This document shows, piece by piece, positions 14,776 to 22,509 of a DNA stretch of 25,297 nt. The translations under genes and the position numbers were made by a program. The notes under the pieces were generated by a model that searched no databases, was not told where the DNA came from, and worked only from the letters and a program-made list of their open reading frames with translations. Location of the stretch: the IMG/VR virus record IMGVR_UViG_3300042868_007578, positions 1-25,297 of that record; one strand, given 5' to 3'. Numbering within the stretch: the first letter of the stretch is position 1; each line of letters opens with the position of its first letter. This DNA is from a virus.

Positions 14776-15750
14776 TTATTTGTTTAAAATTTCTTTAAGT
14801 AAAGGTTTTAGTGTTTGATGTACAATATCAAAACCATGTTCACGCATAGAATCACTAATATCTTTAGATAAAGGTAAAGTAAGACCATCTAGATTATATA
14901 AGGTTTTATACTTATTGATAGCTAGATTGCCTGCAGTATCATTATCAAAGAATGTAATCACTTTTTTATATTTCTTTTTTAAGTGCTCAATAACATGGGG
15001 TTTTATCATTGTATTCTCACTGTCTGGTGCTAATACTTCAATATTATAACCAATACTTTTAAGACACAAGGCATCTTTTAATGATGAACAAATTACTAAA
15101 TAAGGTTCAGTGTAAGTCAATTGATCAAAACCTTGAAGATATGATTTTACTTTATGGAATTTATGTTTACTTGATGGTTGATATATTTTATATAATTCAT
15201 CATTTTTATCAAAATATCCATAAATAGAATGTCCTTCAATTTTTAATTTTCTTACTTCACCTTCTTCTTCTTTAATTAAGTTATAATACTCAATAGGTTT
15301 TACATTATATTCTTTTAACAAGTTAGAACCTATTCTAAAATTTAACCAATATTTGCCATCATTTTCAGTCCATTGTCTTGTATTGATAAAATCAATTTCC
15401 CATTTTGCTTGAACTTTAAAAGATACTTGTTCAAAATCATTTGTTTTAACATAGCTATTGTAATCTTCTACTACTTTTCTAACAGCATGTTTATATTCTA
15501 AATCAAACATAAGTTTGACTAAGTCTATCTTGTTACCGTTTTTACCAGTTGAGAAATCCTTAAATTTATATACATTTATAGATTTATCTACATATACACA
15601 AAAACTAGGAGTTTTGTCATTAGGATTAAAGATTGATTTTATCTTTACATCTTGACCTGTTAAGGGTTCTGATAAGTTTAAATAATATTGAAATACCCAA
15701 TAGCTTGGAACATCTGTTTCTTCTAATACTAAATTTTTTGTGTTAAACAT
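14776..15750 (-). CDS. DnaG-type primase with Toprim domain, 324 aa
   Basis: The N-terminal 100 residues resemble the primase DNA-binding part (KSIFNPNDKTPSFCVY then FKDFSTGKNGNKIDLV), but the usual zinc-ligand cysteines are missing. Residues about 217-300 form a Toprim fold: CSSLKDALCL (221-230) in place of the glutamate motif and FFDNDTAGN (267-275; D269, D271) as the D-x-D motif. It should make RNA primers for the family B polymerase, in concert with the DnaB-like helicase. At 324 residues it is shorter than DnaG and lacks a recognisable helicase-binding domain. A terminator-like hairpin (15766-15797) precedes it. Loss of the motif-1 glutamate is a feature of some phage primases. Confidence 0.78.
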   Translation of the reverse strand: MFNTKNLVLEETDVPSYWVFQYYLNLSEPLTGQDVKIKSIFNPNDKTPSFCVYVDKSINVYKFKDFSTGKNGNKIDLVKLMFDLEYKHAVRKVVEDYNSYVKTNDFEQVSFKVQAKWEIDFINTRQWTENDGKYWLNFRIGSNLLKEYNVKPIEYYNLIKEEEGEVRKLKIEGHSIYGYFDKNDELYKIYQPSSKHKFHKVKSYLQGFDQLTYTEPYLVICSSLKDALCLKSIGYNIEVLAPDSENTMIKPHVIEHLKKKYKKVITFFDNDTAGNLAINKYKTLYNLDGLTLPLSKDISDSMREHGFDIVHQTLKPLLKEILNK

Positions 15751-15765
15751 AAAAATATAAATAAA

Positions 15766-15797
15766 AATGGGACTGACGTATCTCAGTCAGCCCCATT
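15766..15797 (-). terminator. Terminator after the SSB-like gene
   Basis: On the minus strand AATGGG/CCCATT and CTGAC/GTCAG form a 12-position stem with one mismatch and an 8-base loop, followed by TTTTTATTTATATTTTT. It lies between the SSB-like stop (15811) and the primase start (15750), so primase expression needs read-through or a nearby promoter. Confidence 0.75.
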
Positions 15798-15810
15798 AGT
15801 AAATTAGTTA

Positions 15811-16488
15811 TTATAAATCAAAATCATCACCAGAAGCAGTTGAAGTAGGTTCAAACTTTTCCGTTGTAGGTGAATTTTTCTTTTCTATTTTTCTTAAGTG
15901 ATTAGGATTATTGCTATCAAAAATCAATAATTTTGATTTCTCAACATTCAATGCTTCTATGGGTACACCTTCTTTACTAACTTTGGGTAAATAAAGATCA
16001 TTGTTTACATAACCCTCGGTGTTTTCCCATTCACGTGCACCAAGACACATATTTACATATGTTGGACTTGACAACAATACATTACACTTTGCCATGAAGT
16101 CTTCAATTGTGTTAGCTTGAATAGCATCCAATCCGGCTCTTTTATCTAAAGCTTCAGCTAAAAATATCATTGCTTTTTGAATTTCAGTATCTCTACTGAT
16201 TTCTTTTCCATTAGGTAGTATGGTGTCTTTATATGGATAAGGTGAAAATCTAACTCTTCCTACTTGACCTTCATAACGTGCCCCATCAGGCTTATTCATA
16301 TCCTTCAAAAATCCTTGAAAATCTCCCGTTAAAGGCTCTGTTTCTACATGCAACATGATGTTGTATGCATTTGCATCATAAGGGGTTTTATCAAAACTAA
16401 TTGAATTGATTTTTACTTTGTGATTTCCTGTTCCAATTACTGGTTTTTCTTTGCCTGAACCGGCTGACATTCCTTTAGTACTTAACAT
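15811..16488 (-). CDS. SSB-like single-stranded DNA-binding protein, 225 aa
   Basis: The protein has a beta-rich body (KVKINSISF, YNIMLHVETEPL, VGRVRFSPYP) and a disordered Ser/Thr/Pro tail ending SGDDFDL. A short acidic tip ending in a hydrophobic residue is the hallmark of SSB C-termini that recruit partner proteins. Large Thr/Ser/Pro linkers are also usual. It lies between the Sak4-like ATPase and the primase, as expected for a replisome and recombination component, and a strong terminator follows. The OB-fold call is an inference from tail and context; residues that stack on DNA cannot be assigned. It starts MLSTKGMSAGSG, with a possible shorter start at residue 7. Confidence 0.65.
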   Translation of the reverse strand: MLSTKGMSAGSGKEKPVIGTGNHKVKINSISFDKTPYDANAYNIMLHVETEPLTGDFQGFLKDMNKPDGARYEGQVGRVRFSPYPYKDTILPNGKEISRDTEIQKAMIFLAEALDKRAGLDAIQANTIEDFMAKCNVLLSSPTYVNMCLGAREWENTEGYVNNDLYLPKVSKEGVPIEALNVEKSKLLIFDSNNPNHLRKIEKKNSPTTEKFEPTSTASGDDFDL

Positions 16489-16514
16489 AATTTTTCTTTT
16501 AATTAATTTGTTTA

Positions 16515-17198
16515 TTATTCTTCATATTTTTTGATGCAATCTTTTACAAATTGCAGATTGTTTGGGATGAAGTTTTCCTCAAACATACCTTGGGGTGATT
16601 TACATGTGTTCTCTCCGCTGTTTTGTGTTTCAAAACCATAGATAAGTTCACCATCATCATTTTTACTAACTTTGCCAAATAAAACAATTGAAAATAAGCC
16701 TTCCAAAGTTAAAGTATTATCAATCATTTTACCAATTGTTTTTGCTTTAATTTTTCTATTGCCATTAATATCTGTTGCATCCTCTGAGTGAGTTAAAAAG
16801 AATACAGTTAGATCATCTCTTAAATCTTTAGGTAGTTTAGCTACTTGAGCTAAATTTGCTGCAATTTGAGTAAATTTTTCATAACCTTTTTCATTTGCTC
16901 TATCAAAATATTCAAAAGAACTCATATACTGCCAATCATCTACAACCAATGTCTTGATGTGTAGCATTTTTTCATTAACATGCATAATAGCTTTAATTAC
17001 TCCTGCAGCAGATGAAGATGATGCAAGATTACCTTTTGGATTTTCTTTTGAAATAGGTAAATACATCCCTTTCCATCCTTTAAAGGGTAGTGGTTTGTTT
17101 GCAATGTTAATTACAAATGTTTCATCAGGATTTAGATGTCTGATTGATGTTGATTTGCCGGTTCCTGAATCAGCAATGATTAATACACTTTGTGCCAT
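16515..17198 (-). CDS. Sak4-like RecA-type ATPase (AAA_24), 227 aa
   Basis: Walker A is ADSGTGKST (9-17, K15), and Walker B-like residues are in KTLVVDDWQYM (about 83-93). The sensor-like FFLTHSED and a conserved FGKVS segment follow. The single RecA-type core of about 220 residues matches the Sak4 group of phage recombinases, which anneal or exchange single strands with SSB and an exonuclease. All three functions are in this operon. It is 26 bases from the SSB-like gene and 2 bases from the 180-aa gene. A role in loading the helicase cannot be excluded. Confidence 0.8.
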   Translation of the reverse strand: MAQSVLIIADSGTGKSTSIRHLNPDETFVINIANKPLPFKGWKGMYLPISKENPKGNLASSSSAAGVIKAIMHVNEKMLHIKTLVVDDWQYMSSFEYFDRANEKGYEKFTQIAANLAQVAKLPKDLRDDLTVFFLTHSEDATDINGNRKIKAKTIGKMIDNTLTLEGLFSIVLFGKVSKNDDGELIYGFETQNSGENTCKSPQGMFEENFIPNNLQFVKDCIKKYEE

Positions 17199-17200
17199 AT

Positions 17201-17743
17201 TTATTTTTTATTAAGAATATTGTTTAATGATAATTGAATTGATTTAAGTGTTTTATTAATTTCAACTAAAGCTTCAACTAAACCCGGTGCTTCTTTCTTA
17301 TCTGGATCTGGTAGATCTGGATTAGCAAAGTCATGGATTAATTTACCTCTATTTGTTACATCATTTATAATCTTTAATTCATTGACTGGGATAATGTGTC
17401 TAATAAATCCATTACTTGATTCAATTAACTCATATTCTTCTTTCCAATGAGGATTGTGTTTATGAAGGTACAAAGTTCTTTTTGGATCTTCTGTATCATA
17501 ATTTATACTTACAAATTCAGTATATATGTCTTCATTCTTTTCAAATTCACTAGGAAAAAAACTAAGATATAATTCATCTTTACCGGTTGGTCTATATGCC
17601 ATCTTAGGAATATATAATGCATTAGTTATTCCATTAGTTTGGAAATAATTTTCATGCTCTTCTCTTAAAGCGTTTACCTTGGTCTTACGTTCATCTGGTG
17701 TTATTGCCATTTCTTTTTTATTTAAGTTTTTAGTACTTATCAT
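17201..17743 (-). CDS. Unknown protein, 180 aa, tail with a helix
   Basis: Two starts are possible: MISTKNLNKKE at 17743, or MAITPDERKTK at 17710, which has an A-rich leader like its neighbours. The protein is mainly predicted beta (ALYIPKMAYRP, ELYLSFFPSEF, RTLYLHKHNPHW) followed by an acidic linker (NPDLPDPDKKE) and a short amphipathic helix (VEALVEINKTLKSIQLSL). A body-linker-helix layout could fit a protein-protein adaptor in the helicase-Sak4 complex. No family is recognised. It lies between the DnaB-like helicase and the Sak4-like ATPase, with gaps of 19 and 2 bases. Confidence 0.75.
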   Translation of the reverse strand: MISTKNLNKKEMAITPDERKTKVNALREEHENYFQTNGITNALYIPKMAYRPTGKDELYLSFFPSEFEKNEDIYTEFVSINYDTEDPKRTLYLHKHNPHWKEEYELIESSNGFIRHIIPVNELKIINDVTNRGKLIHDFANPDLPDPDKKEAPGLVEALVEINKTLKSIQLSLNNILNKK

Positions 17744-17762
17744 TATTTTTAAAATCTAATTG

Positions 17763-18719
17763 TTATCTTCTTTCTTGAACTGCTGGTGTTGACATTTCTT
17801 CAATTTGCATTGATTCAAACTTAGCTTTAAAGAAACTCATTCTAGTATCACCATTTCTTGCTTTAAGAAAGTGTAAAACTATAGTTTTATCATCTTCAAT
17901 GATATATCTATCTGGACCATAAAATCTAATCTTTTGTTTTGCTGGTCTGTTGATACCAATTAAAGTATCAGCATGTTGCAGCATTGCATCTGAACCAAAT
18001 ATATCTGACTCAAGAATATAGTTACCATACTTACCGTCTATTGCTCTTTCTGGGTTATCAATATTCCTATTAAGTTGTGATAAAGCAATAAATAAACAAG
18101 GATAGTCACGTTTACATTGTGTAAAGAACTCACCTAATTCAAATAACATATCTAATGTATTATTTTGATAAGGTGCTCTTTTAACCAACATAGTATGATC
18201 CAAAGTAATTATTGTTTTTATTCCTTTGTGTTGATTCATATACATGTCAATTTGCTCACGCATTTGATTTACAGTCATAGGAGTACTCACAATATCTACT
18301 GGATGTTTTACTCTTTCTTTAGCATATTGATGGCATGTATTAAGTGTATCAGCAGTAATTAAACTTCCTGCACTACATAACTCTTTATAAGTTTTGCCGG
18401 TGACTGATGAAAATTCTCTTATTGCTGAAGTTCTACCAACCATTTCATATTGAAACTCTAATACTCTAAATGCGTCATTAGGATTCAATGCAAAAGACTC
18501 TCTAATAATTTGATCTTTGATTAATGTTTTACCTGAACCGGGTCTTCCACCAATAACCGTCAATGTATTCCACTCTAAACCATCAGTTGTAGCATCATTG
18601 AATTTTGGCCATGGTGTATATATAGACTTCTCCTCACCGGTTTGTCTCTTGTACATGTATTTTAATGCTTCATTAAAGGCAGCATATTGACCTATCCATG
18701 ATTCTGTTGGTTTACTCAT
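17763..18719 (-). CDS. DnaB-type replicative helicase core, 318 aa
   Basis: The RecA-like helicase core carries Walker A GGRPGSGKT (57-65), a Walker B-like TIITLDHTML (169-178, D174), and ALSQLNRN (212-219), the DnaB motif H4, then an ESDIFGSDAMLQHADTLIGI region. The usual DnaB N-terminal domain is missing, so the protein is about 130 residues shorter than bacterial DnaB. It would unwind the fork as a hexamer. Its start is 5 bases after a 59-aa small gene. It is a typical part of the phage replication block. Confidence 0.85.
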   Translation of the reverse strand: MSKPTESWIGQYAAFNEALKYMYKRQTGEEKSIYTPWPKFNDATTDGLEWNTLTVIGGRPGSGKTLIKDQIIRESFALNPNDAFRVLEFQYEMVGRTSAIREFSSVTGKTYKELCSAGSLITADTLNTCHQYAKERVKHPVDIVSTPMTVNQMREQIDMYMNQHKGIKTIITLDHTMLVKRAPYQNNTLDMLFELGEFFTQCKRDYPCLFIALSQLNRNIDNPERAIDGKYGNYILESDIFGSDAMLQHADTLIGINRPAKQKIRFYGPDRYIIEDDKTIVLHFLKARNGDTRMSFFKAKFESMQIEEMSTPAVQERR

Positions 18720-18724
18720 AGTTA

Positions 18725-18904
18725 TTAACTGTTGTTGTTTTCTGTTGATATAAAATCAATAATTGTATCTATACTTTTGTTTGATATTAAAGACTTACAG
18801 TTTACAAAGTCATTAAAATAAGTAATTACATCTTCTCTAAGAAATGCGTTCCATAACTTTGTATGTTCATTGTAATGGAATAAATAATCTACTAGGTTTC
18901 TCAT
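18725..18904 (-). CDS. Small protein, 59 aa, unknown function
   Basis: ATG at 18904, stop TAA at 18725-18727. The product starts MRNLVDYLFHYNEHTKLWNA and ends IDFISTENNNS. It is mainly helical and has no membrane span. Its ATG overlaps the stop of the 85-aa gene as ATGA, a coupling arrangement used repeatedly in this block, and it fills the gap of about 180 bases before the helicase gene. No family is recognised. Confidence 0.65.
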   Translation of the reverse strand: MRNLVDYLFHYNEHTKLWNAFLREDVITYFNDFVNCKSLISNKSIDTIIDFISTENNNS

Positions 18905-19158
18905 AATTTTTCTATTTCTTCTTTAATTTCTTGAAAATAAGTTAAATATTTATTCATATCTACAATATCATACTGCGCTTTCCAGCTTATGTGATTCCAA
19001 CAGTGTTCAAATACATCTTTGGCCGTTTTTATCATTTCATCTACTGCTATTAAAGCACATTCTTTAGCTTCATACCAACTTAATAATTGACCTTCTTTAT
19101 TAATTCCAAAAGTATAATATTTTCTTACTAATTCTTTTGCTTTTTCTTTTGGTGTCAT
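18901..19158 (-). CDS. Small phage protein, 85 aa, helical
   Basis: It starts MTPKEKAKELVRKYYTFGIN and contains EAKECALIAVDEMIKTA, a pattern common in small accessory proteins of many tailed phages, with an unknown role. The rest is helical and aromatic. It follows the 76-aa gene by 2 bases and overlaps the 59-aa gene start by 4 bases (ATGA). Confidence 0.75.
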   Translation of the reverse strand: MTPKEKAKELVRKYYTFGINKEGQLLSWYEAKECALIAVDEMIKTAKDVFEHCWNHISWKAQYDIVDMNKYLTYFQEIKEEIEKL

Positions 19159-19160
19159 AA

Positions 19161-19391
19161 TTATAATTTTTGAAATAGTTTAAACCCATCCGGTATATCT
19201 GCTAATACAATATCTGTATACTGTATTAAAGTTTTTTCTACTATTAATAATAATTCTTTTTCACTATACATTCTTTCTGCTTGCCATTTAGCACCTGCTT
19301 TAAACATTTCTATAGATGGAAATCCTTTATTTGCTTCTGTAGAATCATAAGCAATCCTTTGTGCAGCTTCTTCAAGTGTTTCTTTAATCAT
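19161..19391 (-). CDS. Small phage protein, 76 aa
   Basis: The protein starts MIKETLEEAAQRIA and carries FKAGAKWQAERMYSEKELL, a motif seen in many small phage proteins of unknown function. It lies between a membrane protein gene, which it overlaps by 4 bases (ATGA), and the 85-aa gene. It probably belongs to a run of small co-translated genes. Confidence 0.75.
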   Translation of the reverse strand: MIKETLEEAAQRIAYDSTEANKGFPSIEMFKAGAKWQAERMYSEKELLLIVEKTLIQYTDIVLADIPDGFKLFQKL

Positions 19392-19612
19392 TCCTCATCT
19401 CCTTCTTTGAAATACTCAACTAAACCATTTTGTAATGATATAAACACTGTTATAATTATCATTCCTGACCATATTAATACTGCCATTGGTGGTATTAATA
19501 AAATGTATTTAACTTTTTTTGATGATGGATGTTGTTCATTATATAAAAAAGCTAAGAAACAATTAAGTAGTAGTGTTAGTGTAATTAATTGAATTGTATA
19601 TATTATTATCAT
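19388..19612 (-). CDS. Two-span membrane protein, 74 aa
   Basis: Residues about 1-23 (IIIYTIQLITLTLLLNCFLA) and 35-58 (VKYILLIPPMAVLIWSGMI) are hydrophobic spans, separated by a short polar segment with two lysines, and the tail is acidic (FKEGDEE). It starts inside the end of the upstream gene (4-base overlap). It could act on the host membrane, for example as a holin-like or exclusion protein, but its place within the early block rather than by the tail genes makes lysis less likely. Function is unknown. Confidence 0.7.
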   Translation of the reverse strand: MIIIYTIQLITLTLLLNCFLAFLYNEQHPSSKKVKYILLIPPMAVLIWSGMIIITVFISLQNGLVEYFKEGDEE

Positions 19613-20199
19613 ATTACATTTTCTTTAAAGTGTTTAGATTCTGTTTCTATACCATCTCTAATCATATCACAGTAATCTGCTAATGTGGATGATTTTACTT
19701 TGTGCTTATCTTGTTTGCATATAAAATATTGACTGGTTTGCATATACATATATTGTGCATCCCTATATTCATTTACATACATTTTAGTAGCTTTTATAAT
19801 TTGTTCCCAACTATAATCATATGTTTCAAACAACCATCTGAATGATTCAGATAACATCTTTACATTAACTCTGGCTGGTCTGCCGCTGGGAAGTTTTATA
19901 TTAGGAAATACTTCTCTATAGATATTTATTTTATTAACAAAGTCTTGACCCATTAATTGAGCATCAGTCTTTTTTTTTGCTTTAATAAAATAATTATCTA
20001 AATGTACTATAAAGCTTTTAGCTTCAGCACTCATTGTATATTTACCATCATCTAACATTAAATAACCTAATTTTTCTAAGGTTAACTTATCATCATTTGT
20101 AACTTGAGGCAAAGATATTCCTTGCTTTATTCCAAATAATAATAGTACTTGATTTGGTGTTAAATTGTTTTTCAGCATTATCTGAAATAGTTCCCACAT
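19609..20199 (-). CDS. Probable winged-helix replication-associated protein, 196 aa
   Basis: The chosen start is ATG 20199 (MWELFQIMLKNN); a longer frame to 20271 would add a hydrophobic, AT-derived stretch that overlaps the gap to the UDG gene. Residues 13-70 (LTPNQVLLLFGIKQG ... LTLEKLGYLMLDDGKYTMSAEA) have the helix-helix-helix-wing pattern of winged-helix proteins. The later part (PSGRPARVNVKMLSES ... YDYSWEQIIKATKMY) is helical and recalls replication initiator or primosome-like proteins. It could load the helicase or bind an origin. Both are inferences from fold and position between UDG and helicase. Confidence 0.6.
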   Translation of the reverse strand: MWELFQIMLKNNLTPNQVLLLFGIKQGISLPQVTNDDKLTLEKLGYLMLDDGKYTMSAEAKSFIVHLDNYFIKAKKKTDAQLMGQDFVNKINIYREVFPNIKLPSGRPARVNVKMLSESFRWLFETYDYSWEQIIKATKMYVNEYRDAQYMYMQTSQYFICKQDKHKVKSSTLADYCDMIRDGIETESKHFKENVI

Positions 20200-20274
20200 A
20201 TTGTTTGGTTTTATTATAAGTGTTTGATTATCAAATGTATGATTAAAAAGATAGACAACAAAAATAAACAATAT

Positions 20275-20949
20275 TTACCAAATAATCAAAGGTTTATCTT
20301 GTTTTTTTAGTTCTAAATTTACTTTATCAAACACATCATTATGGTCCCATTCACCACCTTTGTATGCAGCTGATGCTGGATGTGAACATTTAAGTATTTT
20401 ACAATCAGGAAGTAACGTTTCCCATTCTTCAGCTTTTTTTCCCATTAACACAAAAATTGTATTTTTCTTATGTTTGTTAATATTACTAAATATATAATTA
20501 GTAAATGGTTTCCATAAGTTATAGTGTGAACCTATTTTATTAACCTCAACGGTAAATGCTGTATTAATAAGTAATACTCCTTGATTAGCCCAATATCTTA
20601 GATCTGTATGATCTGTCCCTATGGCTTTGTTTATATATTGTAAAGACTTTTCTGCTATTCCTTTTTTAGAACAACTAAAAGCTAAACCATCTGCTGATCC
20701 TAACTGCGGATATGGATCTTGTCCTACTATAACAACTTTGACATTATCATATTTGCACTCTTTAAATGCATTAAATACATCTTTGAATGGTGGAGTAAAT
20801 CTAAGCCCTTTATTAACAGCTGATTCTAGATAACTAAATACATCGTCAAATGACTTGCTATCTACAAAAGGATTGAGTATTACATCCCATCCTGATGCTT
20901 CTGAATCAGTCTTTATTTGGTTTTTAAATTTATTTATGTTTGGTTCCAT
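20275..20949 (-). CDS. ung: Uracil-DNA glycosylase (family 1), 224 aa
   Basis: The start at 20949 (MEPNINKFKN) gives normal length; a longer frame to 21018 overlaps the divergent gene and is not needed. Motif A is GQDPYP (76-81, catalytic D78), then LLINTAFTVE (127-135), then HPASAAY (190-196, H190), the family 1 pattern with HPSP reduced to HPAS. The enzyme removes uracil from DNA in the cytoplasm, so the phage polymerase can proceed through a dUTP-containing pool. MazG-like and dNMP kinase genes in this block act on the same pool. It faces the + strand gene at 20995 across a short shared promoter region. Confidence 0.93.
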   Translation of the reverse strand: MEPNINKFKNQIKTDSEASGWDVILNPFVDSKSFDDVFSYLESAVNKGLRFTPPFKDVFNAFKECKYDNVKVVIVGQDPYPQLGSADGLAFSCSKKGIAEKSLQYINKAIGTDHTDLRYWANQGVLLINTAFTVEVNKIGSHYNLWKPFTNYIFSNINKHKKNTIFVLMGKKAEEWETLLPDCKILKCSHPASAAYKGGEWDHNDVFDKVNLELKKQDKPLIIW

Positions 20950-20967
20950 TTTTATTATTTTAATTTG

Positions 20968-20975
20968 TATATTTG
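20968..20975 (+). promoter_or_regulatory. Possible -7 box for the divergent small gene
   Basis: TATATTTG matches the Bacteroidota TAnnTTTG box and lies 19 bases before the ATG at 20995. The nearest upstream TTTG (20939-20942) is 25 bases away, longer than the usual 19-21, so the promoter is uncertain. Confidence 0.35.
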
Positions 20976-20994
20976 TCAATAAATACACTTTAAT

Positions 20995-21417
20995 ATGAGC
21001 AAAGAAAATAACTTGCAAACATTTGATACTTACAACATTAATGATATCATTAAGGATATTTCAGTATCAACAGCCTATATACAAGGGCTTCAAAGAATTT
21101 TAACAGACATGCTATTAAATTTTTCAGCAGGTACAGAAAAAATACCAGAAATGTTCAAAAAATTTGAATTAGCTATTTCTGATAATCCTGAAAATAAAGT
21201 TGATGTAACTCTTAATAGAGAAGAATCTGATATTTATACTTTATTTTCACTTCTTCAATTGTTTAAATATAATGCAAATGAACAAGGTTTAGCTAAAAAA
21301 ACAGAAACTACAGCTACTGTTGATGAGTTAAAAGAACTTGCAATGATGATGCATAGACAAGAAGATGTAACTGAAAAACTAAAAGAGATTCAAGAAAAAA
21401 TGACGGTCATAAACTAA
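20995..21417 (+). CDS. Unknown protein, 140 aa, encoded against the block
   Basis: The product starts MSKENNLQTFDTYNINDIIK and is almost entirely helical and charged (DELKELAMMMHRQEDVTEKL), which points to a coiled coil. It is the only + strand gene between 1829 and the right edge. It diverges from UDG with 45 bases between starts, and its stop TAA at 21415-21417 touches the stop of the NinB-like gene at 21418 with no gap. No family is recognised. Its opposite direction suggests separate timing from the early block. Confidence 0.8.
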   Translation: MSKENNLQTFDTYNINDIIKDISVSTAYIQGLQRILTDMLLNFSAGTEKIPEMFKKFELAISDNPENKVDVTLNREESDIYTLFSLLQLFKYNANEQGLAKKTETTATVDELKELAMMMHRQEDVTEKLKEIQEKMTVIN

Positions 21418-21801
21418 TTATCTTAGTTGCATTCCACTAAAGTCTCCAATTTCTATACATGCTTGTATAGCTAAGTTTAGTTCATCTTTATCACACTGAC
21501 CAAAAGACTTGCAGTACTCTTCTTTATTTTTTGTAAAGCAGAGTCCTGCTTTTCTTTTTACTGCTAATTTAGCTTCTTCAAATGTGTATCCTATTTCTTG
21601 AGCTATTTCTCTAATCATTGCATGCAGTCTGGCTAACTGAGGATTACTTCCTTTGTCACCACTTACACCAATAAATACTTCTAATTTAGATCCTTCAGGT
21701 AAATCACTCAAAAACTTTTGATACTTATTAGCTATAGCTTTCATTGGAAACTCTAATGCACCATTTTTTACAGTACATTGTATAAATAAACTATCTTTCA
21801 T
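21418..21801 (-). CDS. NinB-like recombination protein, 127 aa
   Basis: The layout fits NinB/Orf-type proteins: about 40 residues of beta (LFIQCTVKNGALEF), then a helical core with NPQLARLHAMIREIAQEIGY and FEEAKLAVKRKAGLC, where the family has Q-x-x-x-H and a lysine-rich segment. NinB binds single-stranded DNA and can replace RecFOR mediators in phage recombination. The Sak4-like ATPase, nuclease and resolvase genes support the role. It overlaps the 25-aa gene at its start. The call is a moderate-confidence pattern match. Confidence 0.55.
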   Translation of the reverse strand: MKDSLFIQCTVKNGALEFPMKAIANKYQKFLSDLPEGSKLEVFIGVSGDKGSNPQLARLHAMIREIAQEIGYTFEEAKLAVKRKAGLCFTKNKEEYCKSFGQCDKDELNLAIQACIEIGDFSGMQLR

Positions 21802-21875
21802 TTTAGTATCGTTGTTAGTGAATAACCCCCTTGTTCATCACCAGGATCTGAAATTATAATAACTGTTTCTTCCAT
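21798..21875 (-). CDS. Possible 25-residue microprotein
   Basis: ATG at 21875 and stop TGA at 21798-21800. The product starts MEETVIIISDPGDEQGG. Its start shares a base with the stop of the zinc-ribbon gene (TAATG) and its stop overlaps the NinB-like start (ATGA), so it is coupled on both sides. The double overlap supports real translation; it may simply be a leader that links two genes. Confidence 0.45.
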   Translation of the reverse strand: MEETVIIISDPGDEQGGYSLTTILK

Positions 21876-22108
21876 TATTTAAATCTTAAAGATAATTCAA
21901 CATAAATAAATTCTTGTGCACATACTTCACAAACAATATCTGTTTCATTTCTATGAAGTGTATTGTTTAAACAATTGGGGCACGGTGTACTTTGCATATA
22001 ACTAAATTCCTCACATGATTGTTTAGCTAATTCTTGTATATGAGCATCATAATCTCCATTGAAATCACGCTCTATTGTTTCCATAAAAACTTCTTTCATT
22101 TTTCCCAT
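21875..22108 (-). CDS. Small zinc-ribbon protein, 77 aa
   Basis: The C-terminal half has C-P-N-C and C-E-V-C (TPCPNCLNNTLHRN ... DIVCEVCAQEF), two cysteine pairs with a spacing of about 16 residues, a zinc-ribbon pattern. The N-terminal part is helical and acidic. A second in-frame ATG at residue 4 could be the real start. It may bind nucleic acid or a protein partner. No further assignment is possible. Confidence 0.7.
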   Translation of the reverse strand: MGKMKEVFMETIERDFNGDYDAHIQELAKQSCEEFSYMQSTPCPNCLNNTLHRNETDIVCEVCAQEFIYVELSLRFK

Positions 22109-22112
22109 AACC

Positions 22113-22241
22113 TTATTTTAAACTATTAATGTTATATTTTACAAAAAGCCAAAGTGCGCTTTTAAAACCACCTTCAGGGCATACATATAATGCCCATTTA
22201 ATTAGTAAAGATGTTAACCATAATCTTATTTCTTTTTTCAT
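22113..22241 (-). CDS. Small protein, 42 aa, possible membrane segment
   Basis: ATG at 22241, stop TAA at 22113-22115. The product starts MKKEIRLWLTSLLIKWALYV and ends VKYNINSLK. It is aromatic and basic with an amphipathic helix likely to lie on or in a membrane. It fills the space before the zinc-ribbon gene, 4 bases from its start. No family is recognised. Confidence 0.5.
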   Translation of the reverse strand: MKKEIRLWLTSLLIKWALYVCPEGGFKSALWLFVKYNINSLK

Positions 22242-22253
22242 TGTTTTATTTAT

Positions 22254-22499
22254 TTAAGCATACATTTCATGTTCATCATGAATTTCTATATTTTTTTTAT
22301 CTATTGGTAAAAATCTTTCAGCTCTATAACCAATCCAATGTAAACCAAATTGAGTACGGCCTTCATTAACAGCACCCTTAATAATATACACTTTTTGTTC
22401 CATACCATTAACATATTGTTCAATAACCTCATACTCTGTACCTTTTTTAACTGATGCTCCTTGTGGAAGTTTTGTATCATCTATGCAAACTACTTTCAT
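22254..22499 (-). CDS. Small phage protein, 81 aa, SH3-like pattern
   Basis: The protein starts MKVVCIDDTKLPQGASVKKG, continues with TEYEVIEQYV, and ends with a YRAERFLPIDK segment. This is a familiar small phage family with a beta-barrel (SH3-like) look and unknown role. It is 10 bases after the DnaJ-type zinc protein gene. No catalytic residues stand out. Confidence 0.75.
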   Translation of the reverse strand: MKVVCIDDTKLPQGASVKKGTEYEVIEQYVNGMEQKVYIIKGAVNEGRTQFGLHWIGYRAERFLPIDKKNIEIHDEHEMYA

Positions 22500-22509
22500 A
22501 ATAATTTAT

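Noticed and set aside
20950-21018. Longer UDG start overlapping the divergent gene
   Set aside because: The added 23 residues are hydrophobic, derive from the AT-rich promoter region, and overlap the start of the gene at 20995.
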